The notes under the pieces were generated by a model. That model was not told the DNA's origin, ran no database searches, and was given only the letters and a program-made list of their open reading frames with translations. A stretch of 64,000 bases of DNA, taken from NCBI GenBank assembly GCA_001600455.1, contig BCKC01000004.1, forward strand, positions 4,328,915-4,392,914, in the 5' to 3' direction. A program made the translations under genes and the position numbers. This stretch comes from Endocalyx cinctus. Its lineage: Eukaryota > Ascomycota > Sordariomycetes > Amphisphaeriales > Apiosporaceae. Numbering within the stretch: the first letter of the stretch is position 1; each line of letters begins with the position of its first letter. Shown here one piece after another: positions 32,941-44,044 of the stretch.

Positions 32941-34486
32941 ATGGAATCTCAAGCTAAACTTGGAAGCGAAGTTGGAGGTGATGCGCAAGATGAATATCTC
33001 GAACCATTTCGTTACTTTCAACTTCTTCCCGATAAGGCTTCTCGCCTGGACTATCTGCACCGGTTCATCAACAGCGACATTCTTGATCCCGAAGAACTTC
33101 GTTATATAAAATGTCTGTTAGCCAAATTTGCCCGCGTCGATTTCATCGGCCTATTACCTTTAGAAATCGCAATCATGATCGCGAAGCACTTGGATGCGCA
33201 TGACTTTATCCGTTGCATTACCGTCTCAAAAGGATGGCGGGGGAAGCTCTTATCCCTCGACACGCTTGGAAGCCTCATCTTGGAATATCTCCCATTTTTC
33301 AGTGATAAATGCCTCGCTGATTTTGTATCTCCTGGAAAATTCTTATCGCTCCTCGCTCGGTGCAGGCGCAGAGACCGGGGCCCGTTGCTCACGCTCCAGA
33401 AAAACCTAGAATGGAGAACCGAGTCGTATTTTCGGCTAGATCCGTTGCTTCACGGAGATGAAAAAGACGCCCTTGAAATATATAACTCCTATTTTGACAA
33501 CGATGTGCCTCGTCGTTCATCCATAACTTATTTCCAAGGAAAGCTGGCGTGGAGTCCGGATAATTATATCGTCGTTATCGACGATATCCGGTCAAGAATG
33601 AGAAGGATATGGAAAGTACCGGGTGGGAGTATGATGGGATATGATTTCCGCATTCATGTTCTCAGCAACATGCTTGTGGTTTGCTCGATCCGTAATGCCT
33701 TGTAAGAAGAGTGTCGACCCCCTTCCTTTGCGTGATGTTTCTAATGACATTCGAATACCCACAAGCAGAATCGTTTGGAATTTTGAAACGAATGAGTACT
33801 GGAAAAAGATGCTTCCTAGTTCGGTTTCGGGAGCCGTCGCCCATAACCACAAAATCGCGGTGACGCTCAAGAATAAGGATATTTGCTACGGTGATATCAG
33901 GGAAAAAATCGTTAATATTAATACGAAGCCCCTTATGGATCGACTGGGACTCGAACAACACGAATTCATGATAAATAAAGTTCAGCTGTTTATTGATCCA
34001 GCATGTGACAGCGTATTGTTTCTGGAATACAATTGTTTACTTCCGCCCCGCGCTGGAATTGAATGGGATAAGGGAGGACGCTGCTTGGTTGTTGCCGAGT
34101 TTTGTGAAGCAAAATACGTGCGTTCTTACGAGCCGGATGATTCTGACCCGCCGATTCACTGGCAAGGTACTTACCTGCTGAATATCGTCGATCAGAACAG
34201 TTGCATTTGCTGGTACAATCGCCGTTTGTCAGTATACCTCTTATTCAAATTTTCCGATCGAAAATTTGCGAGAAGACGAGATATTGTTATTAAGGGCGGG
34301 AAAGGTGTAGATCTTAATGTATCCAACTTTGGTGATTTGGATTTTTCGGCCGGTGATTATTGTTCATTTCTGCCTAGGCCTCAAGCGAACGGCTCTGTGT
34401 TTATATCGAGTTTTCAACCAGGCTTTACGTTCTGTGAAAATGAGAACGAGTTACCTGAGAGCATTTCCATTTATAAACATAGATAG
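32941..34486 (+). CDS. F-box protein
   Basis: Two exons, 32941-33701 and 33769-34486, give 492 residues. The first frame stops just after 33701 and the second lies in another frame. A 67-nt intron (GTAAGA donor, CTAAT branch point, CAAGCAG acceptor) joins them as SIRNAL|IVWNFETNEYW, so this is an ordinary split gene rather than a frameshift. An F-box lies at about residues 60-100 (GLLPLEIAIMIAKHLDAHDFIRCITVSKGWR), which would bind Skp1 in an SCF ubiquitin ligase. The remainder has short repeated strands ending in W/F-rich turns (GKLAWSPDNYIVVIDD, RRIWKVPGG, IVWNF, HNHKIAVTLKNKDI), a degenerate beta-propeller-like pattern that probably selects the substrate. The substrate is unknown. Confidence 0.87.
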
Positions 34487-35264
34487 TTAATTAATTAGCT
34501 TTGATTTTTCATTCTTCATTTATTTATTTTTACCGTGTATAATAATGCTACCGTGGCAGCGTGGTTCGACTTGTAATGATATCGACATATTAACTAACCT
34601 AGCCTGCCTAATGCTCCGCAATACGTCTTATACGAGCAGACCAGTATTTCGTTAACCAATTTATAGAAGAAGCTTATTGGTCAGAAACATCCCCTGAAAC
34701 CTTGAAACAGGGACGTAAGCTGTGGCTAGGACAATGCTTAATTACAGCGAGTACAGGGAATATAAGGAGATACTAAAGAATATTATTACCGACTCGGACT
34801 CGGTCATATGATTAGACCAATCAGAGTTCTCCTTGAGTCCGAGCCGGTCTTGACTCGCCATACTATGATAGACAGACTCGGGTAAGATCTTTCAGCTCCC
34901 TTCTTTCCTGAGGCCGAAATATGAACTTCAACCATTCATATTCAGTGTCAATATGCATCACCCCATGTTCCACTACCAAAGTCCTACTACGGTATATAGT
35001 ATAGTACAACTAAGATTGACTCATAATTCGGTTTATTCGGCTTATAAGACTTTCCGGCGCCATGATGAATTTCATTATAAATAAAGGAAACAATGCCAAG
35101 TTGACATGATTCCTGGATTTCTATCTGTCTTCTATGACTCAAAGCATTTAATTTCTCTTTATTTAATTCCAATCTCGATATACACTTATTAGATACCCTT
35201 TTACGACTTCTTTTCAAGATACCTCCTACCTAACCTCCTCTTTTACCTTGGTTCACCGCACATC
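34487..35264. other. Intergenic region containing an inverted repeat
   Basis: About 780 bp between two plus-strand genes. It contains the inverted repeat listed separately at 34789-34847 and otherwise AT-rich DNA. A 76-codon minus-strand frame near 34987-35217 has no recognisable features. The last 100 bp are CT-rich, as expected for the leader of the monooxygenase gene. Confidence 0.5.
34789..34847. repeat. Short inverted repeat (13-nt arms, 33-nt spacer)
   Basis: CCGACTCGGACTC at 34789-34801 is the reverse complement of GAGTCCGAGCCGG at 34835-34847 except for one base. The arms are GC-rich inside AT-rich spacer DNA. It could form a hairpin or be the trace of a small mobile element. Confidence 0.55.
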
Positions 35265-36566
35265 ATGACCACCACAAAACTCCCGACGCTGAAAACGCTC
35301 ATTATCGGCGGCGGCATCGCCGGCCCGTCCCTCGCCTACTGGCTGGCTCGCATGGGCGCCGAAGTGACCATAATCGAGCGCTCCCCGTCGATGCGCGCCT
35401 CCGGCCAGCAGGTCGACCTGCGAGGGCACGGCGTCCCGATGATGAAGAAGATGGATATCGAGGCGGCCGTGCGGGCCGTGACGGTCAAAGAGGAAGGCGT
35501 TCAGCTGATCGACTCGCGCGGCAGGACCAAGGCCTTCTTCCCGGCCGCCCAGACCGGCACCGGCAAGCAAGGGTTCACGTCCGAGTTCGAGATCATGCGC
35601 GGCGACCTCGTCCAGCTTTTGTACCGCCTGACCGAGGGGAACCCCAACGTCAGGCACCTCTTCGACACGACCGTCGAGACGTTTACCCAGGACCCCGAGG
35701 ACGATCCCGAGGGGAAAGTGCACGTCGTCTTCAAGGACGGGTCGCGGGAGGATTACGACCTCGTCGTCGGCGCCGACGGCACCGGGTCCCGCACCCGCAA
35801 GATCATGCTCGGGCCGGACGCCCCCGACCCGCGTCACTTCTTAGGCGGGTATATCGGGTTCTGGAGCGTGCCGACCGGCCCCAACGATTCCCGACGCGGC
35901 ACCTTCTGCCACCTCCGGGCCAAGGACGGGATGGCGCGGATGATCGGCACCCGGAAAGACGTGCCCGAGCTGACGCGCGTGTACACGATGCTCCGGGGCA
36001 CGCACGAGAAGCTCGACCGGGCCCTCAAAGAAGGCGATCTGAACGATCTGAGGCAGACGCTCGCCGACCTGTTCGACGACGACGGTTGGGAGTGTCCCCG
36101 GTTCGTCGAGGCCCTGCGTAACGCCCCCGAGGCCGCCGACCTCTACTGCACCCCCTTTTTGGAAGTCTGCCTCCCGGAAGGATCCTGGTCCAAGGGCCGG
36201 GTGGCCCTCATCGGCGACGCGGCCCACAGCCACACGGCGAACGGGTTCGGGACCGCGTGGGGCATGATCGGCGGATACCTCCTAGCTGGCGAAATCGCCA
36301 CGCTCCTCTCGCAGGGAAAGGGCAAGCGGGAGGCGGTGATCGAGGGCGCTAAGAACTACGAGACCCGGTGGCGGCCGGTCGCCGGCACCACTTACGACTT
36401 CGGCCGCGCGGCCGATTTGATGCTCCCCAAGACCGCCTTCGGTATCTGGATCCTGCATAAGGTCGCCAGCATCTTCTCCATGTTTTCCTGGGACCAGAGC
36501 GACGGTTTCGATAAGAAGACCGCCGCTTGGAAACTCCCGGATTACCCTGCTTTGGAAAAGCTGTAA
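35265..36566 (+). CDS. FAD-dependent monooxygenase (PHBH/TetX-like fold)
   Basis: An intronless, GC-rich gene of 433 codons. The Rossmann FAD motif GGGIAGPSLAYWLARMGAEVTIIERSP lies at about residues 15-40. The DG-type motif DLVVGADGTGSRTR is at about residue 165, and the second FAD motif GRVALIGDAAHSHTANGFGTAWGMIGG is at about residue 305. These three define the class A flavoprotein monooxygenases, which use NAD(P)H and O2 to hydroxylate or epoxidise small organic substrates. The C-terminus (FGIWILHKVASIFSMF) is amphipathic or hydrophobic and could touch a membrane. There is no secretion signal. The absence of introns and the high GC set it apart from most neighbours, which could mean either high expression or transfer; neither can be decided here. 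The substrate is unknown. Confidence 0.9.
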   Translation: MTTTKLPTLKTLIIGGGIAGPSLAYWLARMGAEVTIIERSPSMRASGQQVDLRGHGVPMMKKMDIEAAVRAVTVKEEGVQLIDSRGRTKAFFPAAQTGTGKQGFTSEFEIMRGDLVQLLYRLTEGNPNVRHLFDTTVETFTQDPEDDPEGKVHVVFKDGSREDYDLVVGADGTGSRTRKIMLGPDAPDPRHFLGGYIGFWSVPTGPNDSRRGTFCHLRAKDGMARMIGTRKDVPELTRVYTMLRGTHEKLDRALKEGDLNDLRQTLADLFDDDGWECPRFVEALRNAPEAADLYCTPFLEVCLPEGSWSKGRVALIGDAAHSHTANGFGTAWGMIGGYLLAGEIATLLSQGKGKREAVIEGAKNYETRWRPVAGTTYDFGRAADLMLPKTAFGIWILHKVASIFSMFSWDQSDGFDKKTAAWKLPDYPALEKL

Positions 36567-37432
36567 AGGAAGCAGAAATGATTTTAGAATATAAAAAAGG
36601 CGGGTGGGAAAGAACTGGCTTGGGCGGATAAGAATGGAATTAACGAACGCTTTTGATTCTTGTTTTGTTTTTATGATACTCCTCTCCGTCATGGAATTAA
36701 TTGTATTATCTACGTTGGGTGGAATATGTCCGATCTGACGGTATAGATTTGATACTGTCCGTTTAGCGTACTCGTGTACTTGATATCCCTTCTCTTGTAT
36801 TTATATATGCCTCATATAAACCTATGTACAGTTATATCTATCATGCAATGCCTGCTATTCGTGCTATTCGTACTATTCTATGACAATCCTAACCAGGACC
36901 TTACGCTGTTTCCATATTCTCCGAGCTTGATCAGGAAAAATGACTACGAGAACGCCCAGACCAAGACAGTGTAAAGGAGGGTGGTACCCTTGGAGTGTAA
37001 GGTAAGCGTAATTACCCGTAAAGGGTTGCCATAGGCGAGTAACTAGGATGGGTACACATGACTCACACCCCTCACAAAATAGCTACGGGAATACAATACA
37101 TTCAATGCGTAGCTACGAACTACCCACTAACCTAGTCATATTAACCCCCGAGGCAGTTTCAATTATTGTGAGATGAACTTGATTGGTCATCTTAGCTGGT
37201 CTTGATTCCGGACTTGCAAGCAGAAGCCAGCCTAGGTGGGAAGAATATCTATCATTTTTTTTTCTATCGATAATTGCTTTTGATACCATCCTTTTATATA
37301 ATTATTTTTTTCTCTCTCGCATCCGATGCAGGTCTTAAGTACTATACAAGAGCTAGAAAGCTGATTGAAGATTATCCGTAGCTAACCTTTTGTAGATAGG
37401 GGTAAGGGGGTAGCCAATGGAGTATGCATTCT
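36567..37432. other. Intergenic region between convergent genes
   Basis: About 870 bp, AT-rich, holding the 3' UTRs of the monooxygenase gene and the sulfide:quinone oxidoreductase gene. No further gene seen; a 66-codon frame near 36774 looks random. Confidence 0.5.
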
Positions 37433-38984
37433 TTACGACGACGGTGCCGGCGGCGGCGAGGATGATTGGGGTACAGTCTCCGGCCTGAAGAATCCGTTAG
37501 GTCCAAACCAAGTGCCACCGAGGAAGTAGTTCCAGTAAACGGAAGGCTGGAAGTGGCGAGTTAGTAAGATGGTACAAAAATTAAACTGGATCCAAAATAG
37601 AAAACTTACGAAAAAGTCTTTCTTCAGGTGGTAAAACACCCGTCTAGGAATCTCCTGTCCTCCGATGATATTCTCGAAAGTCTCCTTCGGTATACCGCCA
37701 TACTTGAACTCGCACAGCATGAGCTCATTGTGGCCCGTCAACAGCGGACAGCTGGCATAACCGTCGTACACAGCTTTCGGTGCCTGTCCTTTCATGGTAG
37801 CGAGGAGGTTGTCGACGAGCACGGGGACTTGGGACGAGATGGCGGCGGCGGTTTTGCTGTTGGGAAGGCTCGAAGCATCGCCCACGGAGAAAACGTTCTT
37901 GTACTTGGTGTGTTGAGTAGTGGACTTGTCAACATCGACCCATCCAGCCGCATCAGCGAGCTTCGATTTGGCGACCCAGTCGAACGGCTTCTGTGGAGGT
38001 ACGACGTGTAAGAAATCGAACTCCCTCTTGACCGGCGCCGCATTACCATCAGCCATGTTCTTGAAAGTGGCAGTCTTGGCTTTCGCGTCTACCGATACGA
38101 GGTTGTGCTGGAAGAGACCCTCGACATTCCTCTGCTTGCGAAGTTCTTCCAAGGCCTGCGAGTATTTAGGTACCGCGAACATAGCTACTCTAAAGTTAGT
38201 AAAATTGGTTGCACGCCAGGAGTATATGACGGTGAATTTATCTTACATGGTGTACCGGTAGCGAAAGTGATGTCGATGTTATCCCGAACGCCATCCCGCT
38301 TCCATTGCGAAAGAGCCATCCACATGACCTTTTGGGGAGCACCGGCGCACTTGATGACACCTGCCGGTTGGGTGAAGATAGCACGCCCTTTCTGGAAGGC
38401 TTGCATGTTCCGCCACACCTGCTCGACAGTCTTGGCCGAGTAGATGGACGACACCTGGCTAGCGGGGTCTTTGAGGGCCTGCTCGAGACCGGAGACACCA
38501 GCGAAGTTGGTCTCGAGACCTGGTGCGACTATTAGGTAGTCGTAAGACACGTCGACACCCTCTGACGTCTTAAGAGAGTTGTTCTCCGGGTCAAACGTAG
38601 CTACGGTCAACGGGTAATGTTTCACACCCTGAGGTATCACCTCGAACATCGTTTTGTTCATTTCGGGAAGGCCTTTGAGGCCTGAACCTACAAGAGTCCA
38701 TCCTGGCTATTGTCTTGTTAAAAAGCGATCCTAAAACCTCGATGCGAAAAAAGTAGGAAATTTACCTGATAATGATGTGTAGAGGCGGGGTCTATAATGG
38801 CGATATCCTTCTTATCGAGCTGGTCGGAGCGTTGCAATTGAGCAGCTGCGGTGATACCGGCGGTACCTCCACCAACAACTACCACACGGTGATGGGCCTT
38901 ACTCGGTATCGAGGTTGCATAAGCTCTCGCTGCCACCCTGCTAGGAGCCCTAACGAGGGGGCGAAGTACGGCGATCCCTGCCAT
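37433..38984 (-). CDS. hmt2: Mitochondrial sulfide:quinone oxidoreductase
   Basis: Four exons, 38984-38766, 38706-38247, 38184-37610 and 37546-37433, give 455 residues. The enzyme oxidises sulfide and passes electrons to ubiquinone at the inner mitochondrial membrane. A presequence ([24 protein letters not shown]) precedes the FAD site [30 protein letters not shown] spans intron 1. The redox-Cys region is [17 protein letters not shown], with further Cys in YASCPLLTG and [10 protein letters not shown]. The quinone/FAD segment [20 protein letters not shown] completes the family set. The S. pombe orthologue is Hmt2. Intron 3 (37547-37609, 63 nt) has no stop in frame, so retaining it would insert 21 residues rather than truncate the protein. 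Confidence 0.94.
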
Positions 38985-39793
38985 TAAGTAATACCTATTT
39001 AGGTGGACAAAATAAAATATGATTGGATGGCGGGAAAAGGAAAGCTCAGAACTCGAAAAGTCGCAGACTCGCAGTTCTTGGAGAAATCAATCCAATAACG
39101 CGCTGCATTTGAAGAACATCAGACACACGGTTTGAATCAAAGAAAGCTACCATAGCACGAAGCTTGGTGGGAAAGTCACGTGAAAGCACGTCATTGATAA
39201 TCATGCAATTTCTATGCCAAGTCGTTTAAAATGCCCCATAATTCGACGGACCGGAAGGGTATCGGGAATATGCTGCGACGGTCTCAACTGTTATAAAGTC
39301 CTAATTCTAACTACAATCATGAATCGTCAGAAAAAAAAGAATCAAGGTATAAGTTAATATAGCGTGGATGATATGGTCGAGAGCAAAATCACTTTAGAGA
39401 GTCGCTAGTACGAAGATACTAATAGGGAGCACATATGGCCGAATTTTCTAAATGCGAGATTTCCGAGAGGTTTAATTCCGAGCCGAGCTCACCAAAAAAT
39501 TCGCCAAGAACTTATTCATTTCTTCTAACTACGAGACCGAACTGAGCTCGGAATTCGTTCAGAGCTGGTGATACAACTAGATAATACATAGTCACTTTGT
39601 GTATGATTTTAGGAGTAAATGTCATGAATCGAAGACAGGCAATTGTATATATAATGAATGAGATCCCAAGAATAGAATTCCCTTTCAAGATGTTATTCCA
39701 TAGCAGTATTAATTTGGATCAATCGTGATCGACTTAAAAAAAAAAAAAAGTATTCATAAAATAATTAGTTATCTTCTATTTCAAACCACCAAA
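38985..39793. other. Divergent intergenic region
   Basis: About 810 bp between the divergent sulfide:quinone oxidoreductase and DUF5519 genes. It is AT-rich and contains the inverted repeat listed at 39474-39555 and an A run near 39737. No gene noticed. Confidence 0.5.
39474..39555. repeat. Short interrupted inverted repeat
   Basis: AATTCCGAGCCGAGCTCA (39474-39491) and TGAGCTCGGAATT (39543-39555) are reverse complements apart from a 5-nt CCGAG duplication in the left arm. The spacer is about 51 nt. It lies in the shared promoter region of two divergent genes, so it could be a regulatory palindrome or a repeat remnant. Confidence 0.5.
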
Positions 39794-40558
39794 ATGGAAT
39801 ACGTCGAATTAGCTCGCCAGAACAAAGCTCTCGTCGGGATCCTCACGGCGACCTTTACCGTCGTCCTACCCGCCCTAAGTTACGCCATATCCTCGTACCG
39901 AGAATACGTCTCGTTCGGCCCACACGGGCTACCGGATAATTTCCGGGGCTGGCTCAAGCAATTATCTTGGCACAGGACGGCCCGATCCGACACCCTAGTT
40001 CCGGCACCGTACGACGAATCAAAACTGGGGCCCCTCTACACGCCCGCGACGCGAAAATCGTATTTTCCCGCGGGCAAAACCCCCTCCGTCCGACCCGGCC
40101 CTCGTCCCGTCGTGCCCGCCTTCTGCGCGCCCCAGCGCCAGACCTCGCAGACGCCGACCCGGGAAATGATCGCGAGGCAGAGCGCGTTCCTCGTCGCCGT
40201 CGCCGCGTCGAACCGTTCCCTCTTCGAGAGCAGGACGTCGGGGATCGAGAAGATAGGACAGGCCCTGTTCACGGCGCCCGGTCGCCCCGTTCTCGAGATG
40301 GTTAGGTTTGGCCGCGGCGAGTTTGCGCACGTCCACCCCGAAGGCAGCACCCACGTGGTCCTGAGCCTGGCCGATTCCGCGACGCTGATCGAGAAGGGCT
40401 GGGCCGAGCGTCATAAGATGTGTGGGCCTATGCTGCCGTGGGGTTATACCCTCGTGTACGCACCTAGGGACGAGCAAGAGTTCGAGACGTGGAAGGAGAT
40501 TCTCAAGACCGCCGTAACTTTGTTTTCCTATGGGGATTCTTTCGTGTATCCGTCGTAA
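39794..40558 (+). CDS. DUF5519 (luciferase-like domain) protein
   Basis: A single exon of 254 codons starts at ATG 39794 (MEYVELARQNKALVGIL). One N-terminal membrane helix (about residues 12-34) is followed by a Pro-rich linker (GPRPVVPAFCAPQRQ). The C-terminal domain contains GEFAHVHPEGSTHVVLSLADSATLIEKGWAERH and LPWGYTLVYAPRDEQEFETWKEIL, the hallmark block of DUF5519. That domain is called luciferase in Pfam because of a distant similarity, not because light emission is known. The function is unknown in fungi. Many fungal members share this anchored, N-in layout. An in-frame start 23 codons upstream adds only Lys-rich sequence from an A run and was not used. Confidence 0.88.
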   Translation: MEYVELARQNKALVGILTATFTVVLPALSYAISSYREYVSFGPHGLPDNFRGWLKQLSWHRTARSDTLVPAPYDESKLGPLYTPATRKSYFPAGKTPSVRPGPRPVVPAFCAPQRQTSQTPTREMIARQSAFLVAVAASNRSLFESRTSGIEKIGQALFTAPGRPVLEMVRFGRGEFAHVHPEGSTHVVLSLADSATLIEKGWAERHKMCGPMLPWGYTLVYAPRDEQEFETWKEILKTAVTLFSYGDSFVYPS

Positions 40559-42045
40559 TTTACCTCGAGTCTAGGCCATGAAAAATTTTGGACGCGGCAT
40601 TTTTTTTTAGGTTAGAATGTAAGAGCAGCCGCTAAGTAGATTATCTTCAAAGTTAGATAGAAGTTTATGTTAAATGAATGTTACATGATTGTCTTCACGA
40701 GTAAAGCTCGAATTCATCTCGCTGTATATACCATTCTGTAGTTACCTTTACGCCTAAATATTTCTAGGGTTTTACAATAGGGTTCCATAAGACTCCATCG
40801 CCTTCCCATGGGAGCTCCCACGGGGAAAATTCTTTTCCCATGAATTTCCCACGAGTTTTTTTTTCTTTTTTTTAGGGAAAAAAAAATAAGTTTTAAAAAT
40901 TAATATATATGCACATGAACTTGTATTTAAAGAATTTCTTTTTTAGTATCGATTATTTTATGGTTGTTCCTTTTTTTTTTTTTTAACTCTCATAGGGCCC
41001 CATGAGGGTTCCCTAAACCCCATGGGACTCCCACAGGGGCATAGGGGCTCGAGGGCTTGGCGTGGGATGCGAGTGTAAAGCCCTAAATATCTCAAAAACG
41101 AAACGCGGAGAATCGCATCATCAACGCGAATAAACAAGTTATCACTTTTACTTGTGGTGCGCCTTTGAAATACGAAACATAATATTGTTGAGATGATTGT
41201 AGGCACTAGGCTTGTGAATAGAGTGGTCCGCCCAATGATTGGCGTTCCGAAGCGATGTGTCATAGTAACACGAGTCCCGCTCTACTACGATAAGATGAGG
41301 TATAGAGCAAAAAAGAAAAGTTTACGTTAACTGAAAAACCGCCTTGTGGATAGGTTCAAGGTTGGACGGTCCACTTTGACCAATATTATCATCTTGCCAC
41401 CGAAGATTGATACCGAAGTGTGATGGCTTGGAAATAGAATATATCTCGTAATACATAGGGTTTATGTAGTAAAGACATATATAGTACGTGAGTATGCTAT
41501 CATTTGGCCATAATGCATTTTATGAATAGAACAATTTGATATGCCGACTTTTCCGTGTCCGGATATTCGGCAGCGTTTCTCGGAATGGGGACTAGTTTCG
41601 GCAGAATGGGGGTGGAGTAAGTGACGCCAAACACTTTGCCTATGACGTTTCGACGTTTATTCTCGATGATGAAGTGTGGCGTTCATACTCTCATCCGATT
41701 AGGCGATTAGCTACGTTCTGGCGCCTGGTCTCAGTGGTTCAGCTGTATTCGCCAAGCGACGATGACAATGAGGATAATGAAGCAGAATATGCAAAGTGTT
41801 GAGAATACTGTCAATAAATCTAGTGTCTATCAAATCCCGTTCCTCGGGGATGCTCTCGTACGTAACAAGACATGTTCATGATTGCTATGCCGAAGGTCTA
41901 AACATATATAAAAAATAAAAGTAAAAAAGCAACTAAGATCTTAGTAACACAAAATCAGAAAAAAAAAATAAATAAATGCGGGCAAACTACCAAATTTTGG
42001 CTCGACCAATAAATCATCACCCCTTTTTTTTTCAATCCCCCTTTT
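40559..42045. other. Intergenic region containing a TIR element
   Basis: About 1.5 kb between the convergent DUF5519 and TDT-carrier genes. It contains the element with terminal inverted repeats listed at 40755-41092. The remaining 950 bp are AT-rich and show no gene or repeat that I can name. Confidence 0.5.
40755..41092. mobile_element. Putative MITE-like element with imperfect terminal inverted repeats
   Basis: The left end TAAATATTTCTAGGGTTTTACA (40755-40776) and the right end TGTAAAGCCCTAAATATCT (41074-41092) are imperfect reverse complements. Inside, both flanks are unusually rich in CCCATGGG-type palindromes, for example 40805-40824 and the related 41018-41039, around an AT-rich centre. 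There is no coding capacity. The size, TIRs and AT-rich core fit a non-autonomous DNA transposon (MITE) or a foldback repeat. I cannot identify a clean target-site duplication, so the call is tentative. Confidence 0.45.
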
Positions 42046-44044
42046 TTATTCGGTATCTTCCAATTCCTTAGGCCATAACAACTCCTTCTTCCACAAACAC
42101 ATCACCATCTTAGCAAACACCAGCAACCAGACGAAAATCAGCGCCGCCGTCATGACGGCGCCGAAGATCTTGAGACCCTCGCTGTCGACGGCGGTCGCGA
42201 CGGCTTCGGTAGCGGTGACGAGGGCGGTGTTGGGGAACACAAACGACCACCACGTCATCTGGAAGGGCATCTTGCGCGCGGGGCGGATATACTTCCACAG
42301 GGAACCCACGGATACGAGGAAGAACCAGACGGATAGTCCCCAGAGCCATAGGCCGATCAGGGTCGATAGGAGCTCGAGGATGAAGACCGCGTGCGGCTCG
42401 CCGTCGAAGGAGGACGGGAGGATCTCGCGAGTTTGTTGGCCCAGGAGGACTTTGTGTCAGTTTTGTTAGTGAGGGAAGTTTTGGTGGTATTAAGGAGAGA
42501 GGGTAGGTTTCCTTACCAAAGCCTGCGACGGTGAATGCGCTAGGACCGATCGATATAAACTATTCATCTCATCAGTATGATCAGGTAGGAAAACATACTA
42601 GGAAGGAACTGGCGCCAACTCACCACACCAGGACGTTGCGTGTCCCTAGGCAGCTTTTGCGTCATGAGGCGATATATGAAGGCAGCGCAAATCATAAAAC
42701 TAATCAAGAATCCTGTGCCCTGAACGGTGACCGCGCTAACGGCGATTGCGATTCTGTTGATCTGAGGGTCACCGGGTGCGACGCGATCCGCCGTTATCAA
42801 ATTGGCGGCGAAGGGCGCGGTCAAAAGCAAAGGGTAAGCGGGGAAGACCCAGACCGGAGTCATGGTGTGGATCGGGAATACTCTATCACCGCGCGTTAGG
42901 GGCCAACCAAATATGTACGGGATAACCATGGCGAGGTAGACTTACTGGGTTGACCACAATATCAAATACATTCCAGCACTCGTGGAGACACTGACGACGA
43001 TGTAAAACCAGAAGAGGCCTTCCATCGCGCGCTGAAGCCACGGTCCCGTATTCGAGATGCCGAATTGGCAAATGTTTATGAATATCGTAGCCATTCTAAT
43101 CTCATGTCAATATTTCCCAAAAACTTTGAACTAGGTACGAAAAATTTGACATCACGTACGAGACAACCTATTCGAAACATTAGTGGACTTAGCACGAGTA
43201 TGGTGTTGAGTCTATGAGCAGTACGTACCACCGATGGTATAAAGAGAGATTCTACCTGGTCCAGGAAAGAATGCATAAAACTTCCAGGGACCATGATGAA
43301 TCTCATCGTGAGCAAGACACAATTCATGACAAAAAGTATGAGGTTGAATATGAAGAAGACGAGTCCGATATGATATAACCATTTCGCATCGAACGTGGTT
43401 GATACTTCACGCGCGGGCAGTTAGTAACATGGCCATTCATAAGACGGCACGTGGGGGTATCTTACTAGAATAGATGACGTTGGAGAGACCTCCTGTCGCC
43501 TGTTCGAACGAAAAGTGAGAATTACTTCATAAGGAGAATCGGTATCGAACAATACTAAAGTGCTTTAAAGATCATTGGTGTAGTGTGCGCCACTTCGGAT
43601 GAGCTTACCATAGTCTATGCCGCGGTTAGTAAGTAACTACGAGGATACGGGAATTTAATCAATGCTCGTCGTTCATACCATGGTGAACCAAGTCCACTGG
43701 AAGCAGCAGATGCGGTCTCGGATCCCGATCTGGGCCCTAGGTTTATGTTTTCGTGCGTTGGATATTATGCGCGCCAGGCTCTGGGCGTTGAACGATTCGT
43801 TCGAGTCAGGCTGGCCGTGTCGCGGAGGCGGCGTGTGCGCGGGCGGCCTCGTCACCGAAGGCGGATCCCGAAAAGGATCCGCCTGGTGCCGGTTCTTCTC
43901 TTCTTCGCGACCGTAAAACATGTTGGGAGAAGCTCCTCGGGCGCTGAAATAATCTTCGCGCGGCGTCACGTACCCATTGGCGGCTTCGAGATCGAGCTGG
44001 GAAGAAGGACTAGGAGGACCCAGCGCGTTTGCGCGGAGCGACAT
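42046..44044 (-). CDS. TDT/SLAC1-family carrier (malate/C4-dicarboxylate or sulfite type)
   Basis: Nine exons: 44044-43679, 43614-43609, 43499-43466, 43404-43229, 43167-43160, 43095-42946, 42882-42624, 42559-42517 and 42449-42046. They give 481 residues. Exons 2 (6 nt) and 5 (8 nt) are needed to rebuild the conserved runs FTMTMATGGLSNVIYS and ESLFIPSVVVSMATIFINICQFG. About 100 polar residues precede ten hydrophobic helices, with other family marks in IHTMTPVWVFPAYPLLL, SIGPSAFTVAGF and WWSFVFPNTALVTAT. The family (tellurite-resistance/dicarboxylate transporters) includes S. pombe Mae1 malate permease, the Ssu1 sulfite pump and plant SLAC1 anion channels. I lean to the dicarboxylate group, but the substrate cannot be fixed by eye. 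Introns are mostly 61-67 nt; intron 2 is 109 nt. The exon chain is consistent in frame throughout. Confidence 0.88.

Noticed and set aside
33641..33770. Apparent frameshift in the F-box gene
   Set aside because: A normal 67-nt intron with GTAAGA donor, CTAAT branch point and CAG acceptor joins both frames exactly, so no break is needed.
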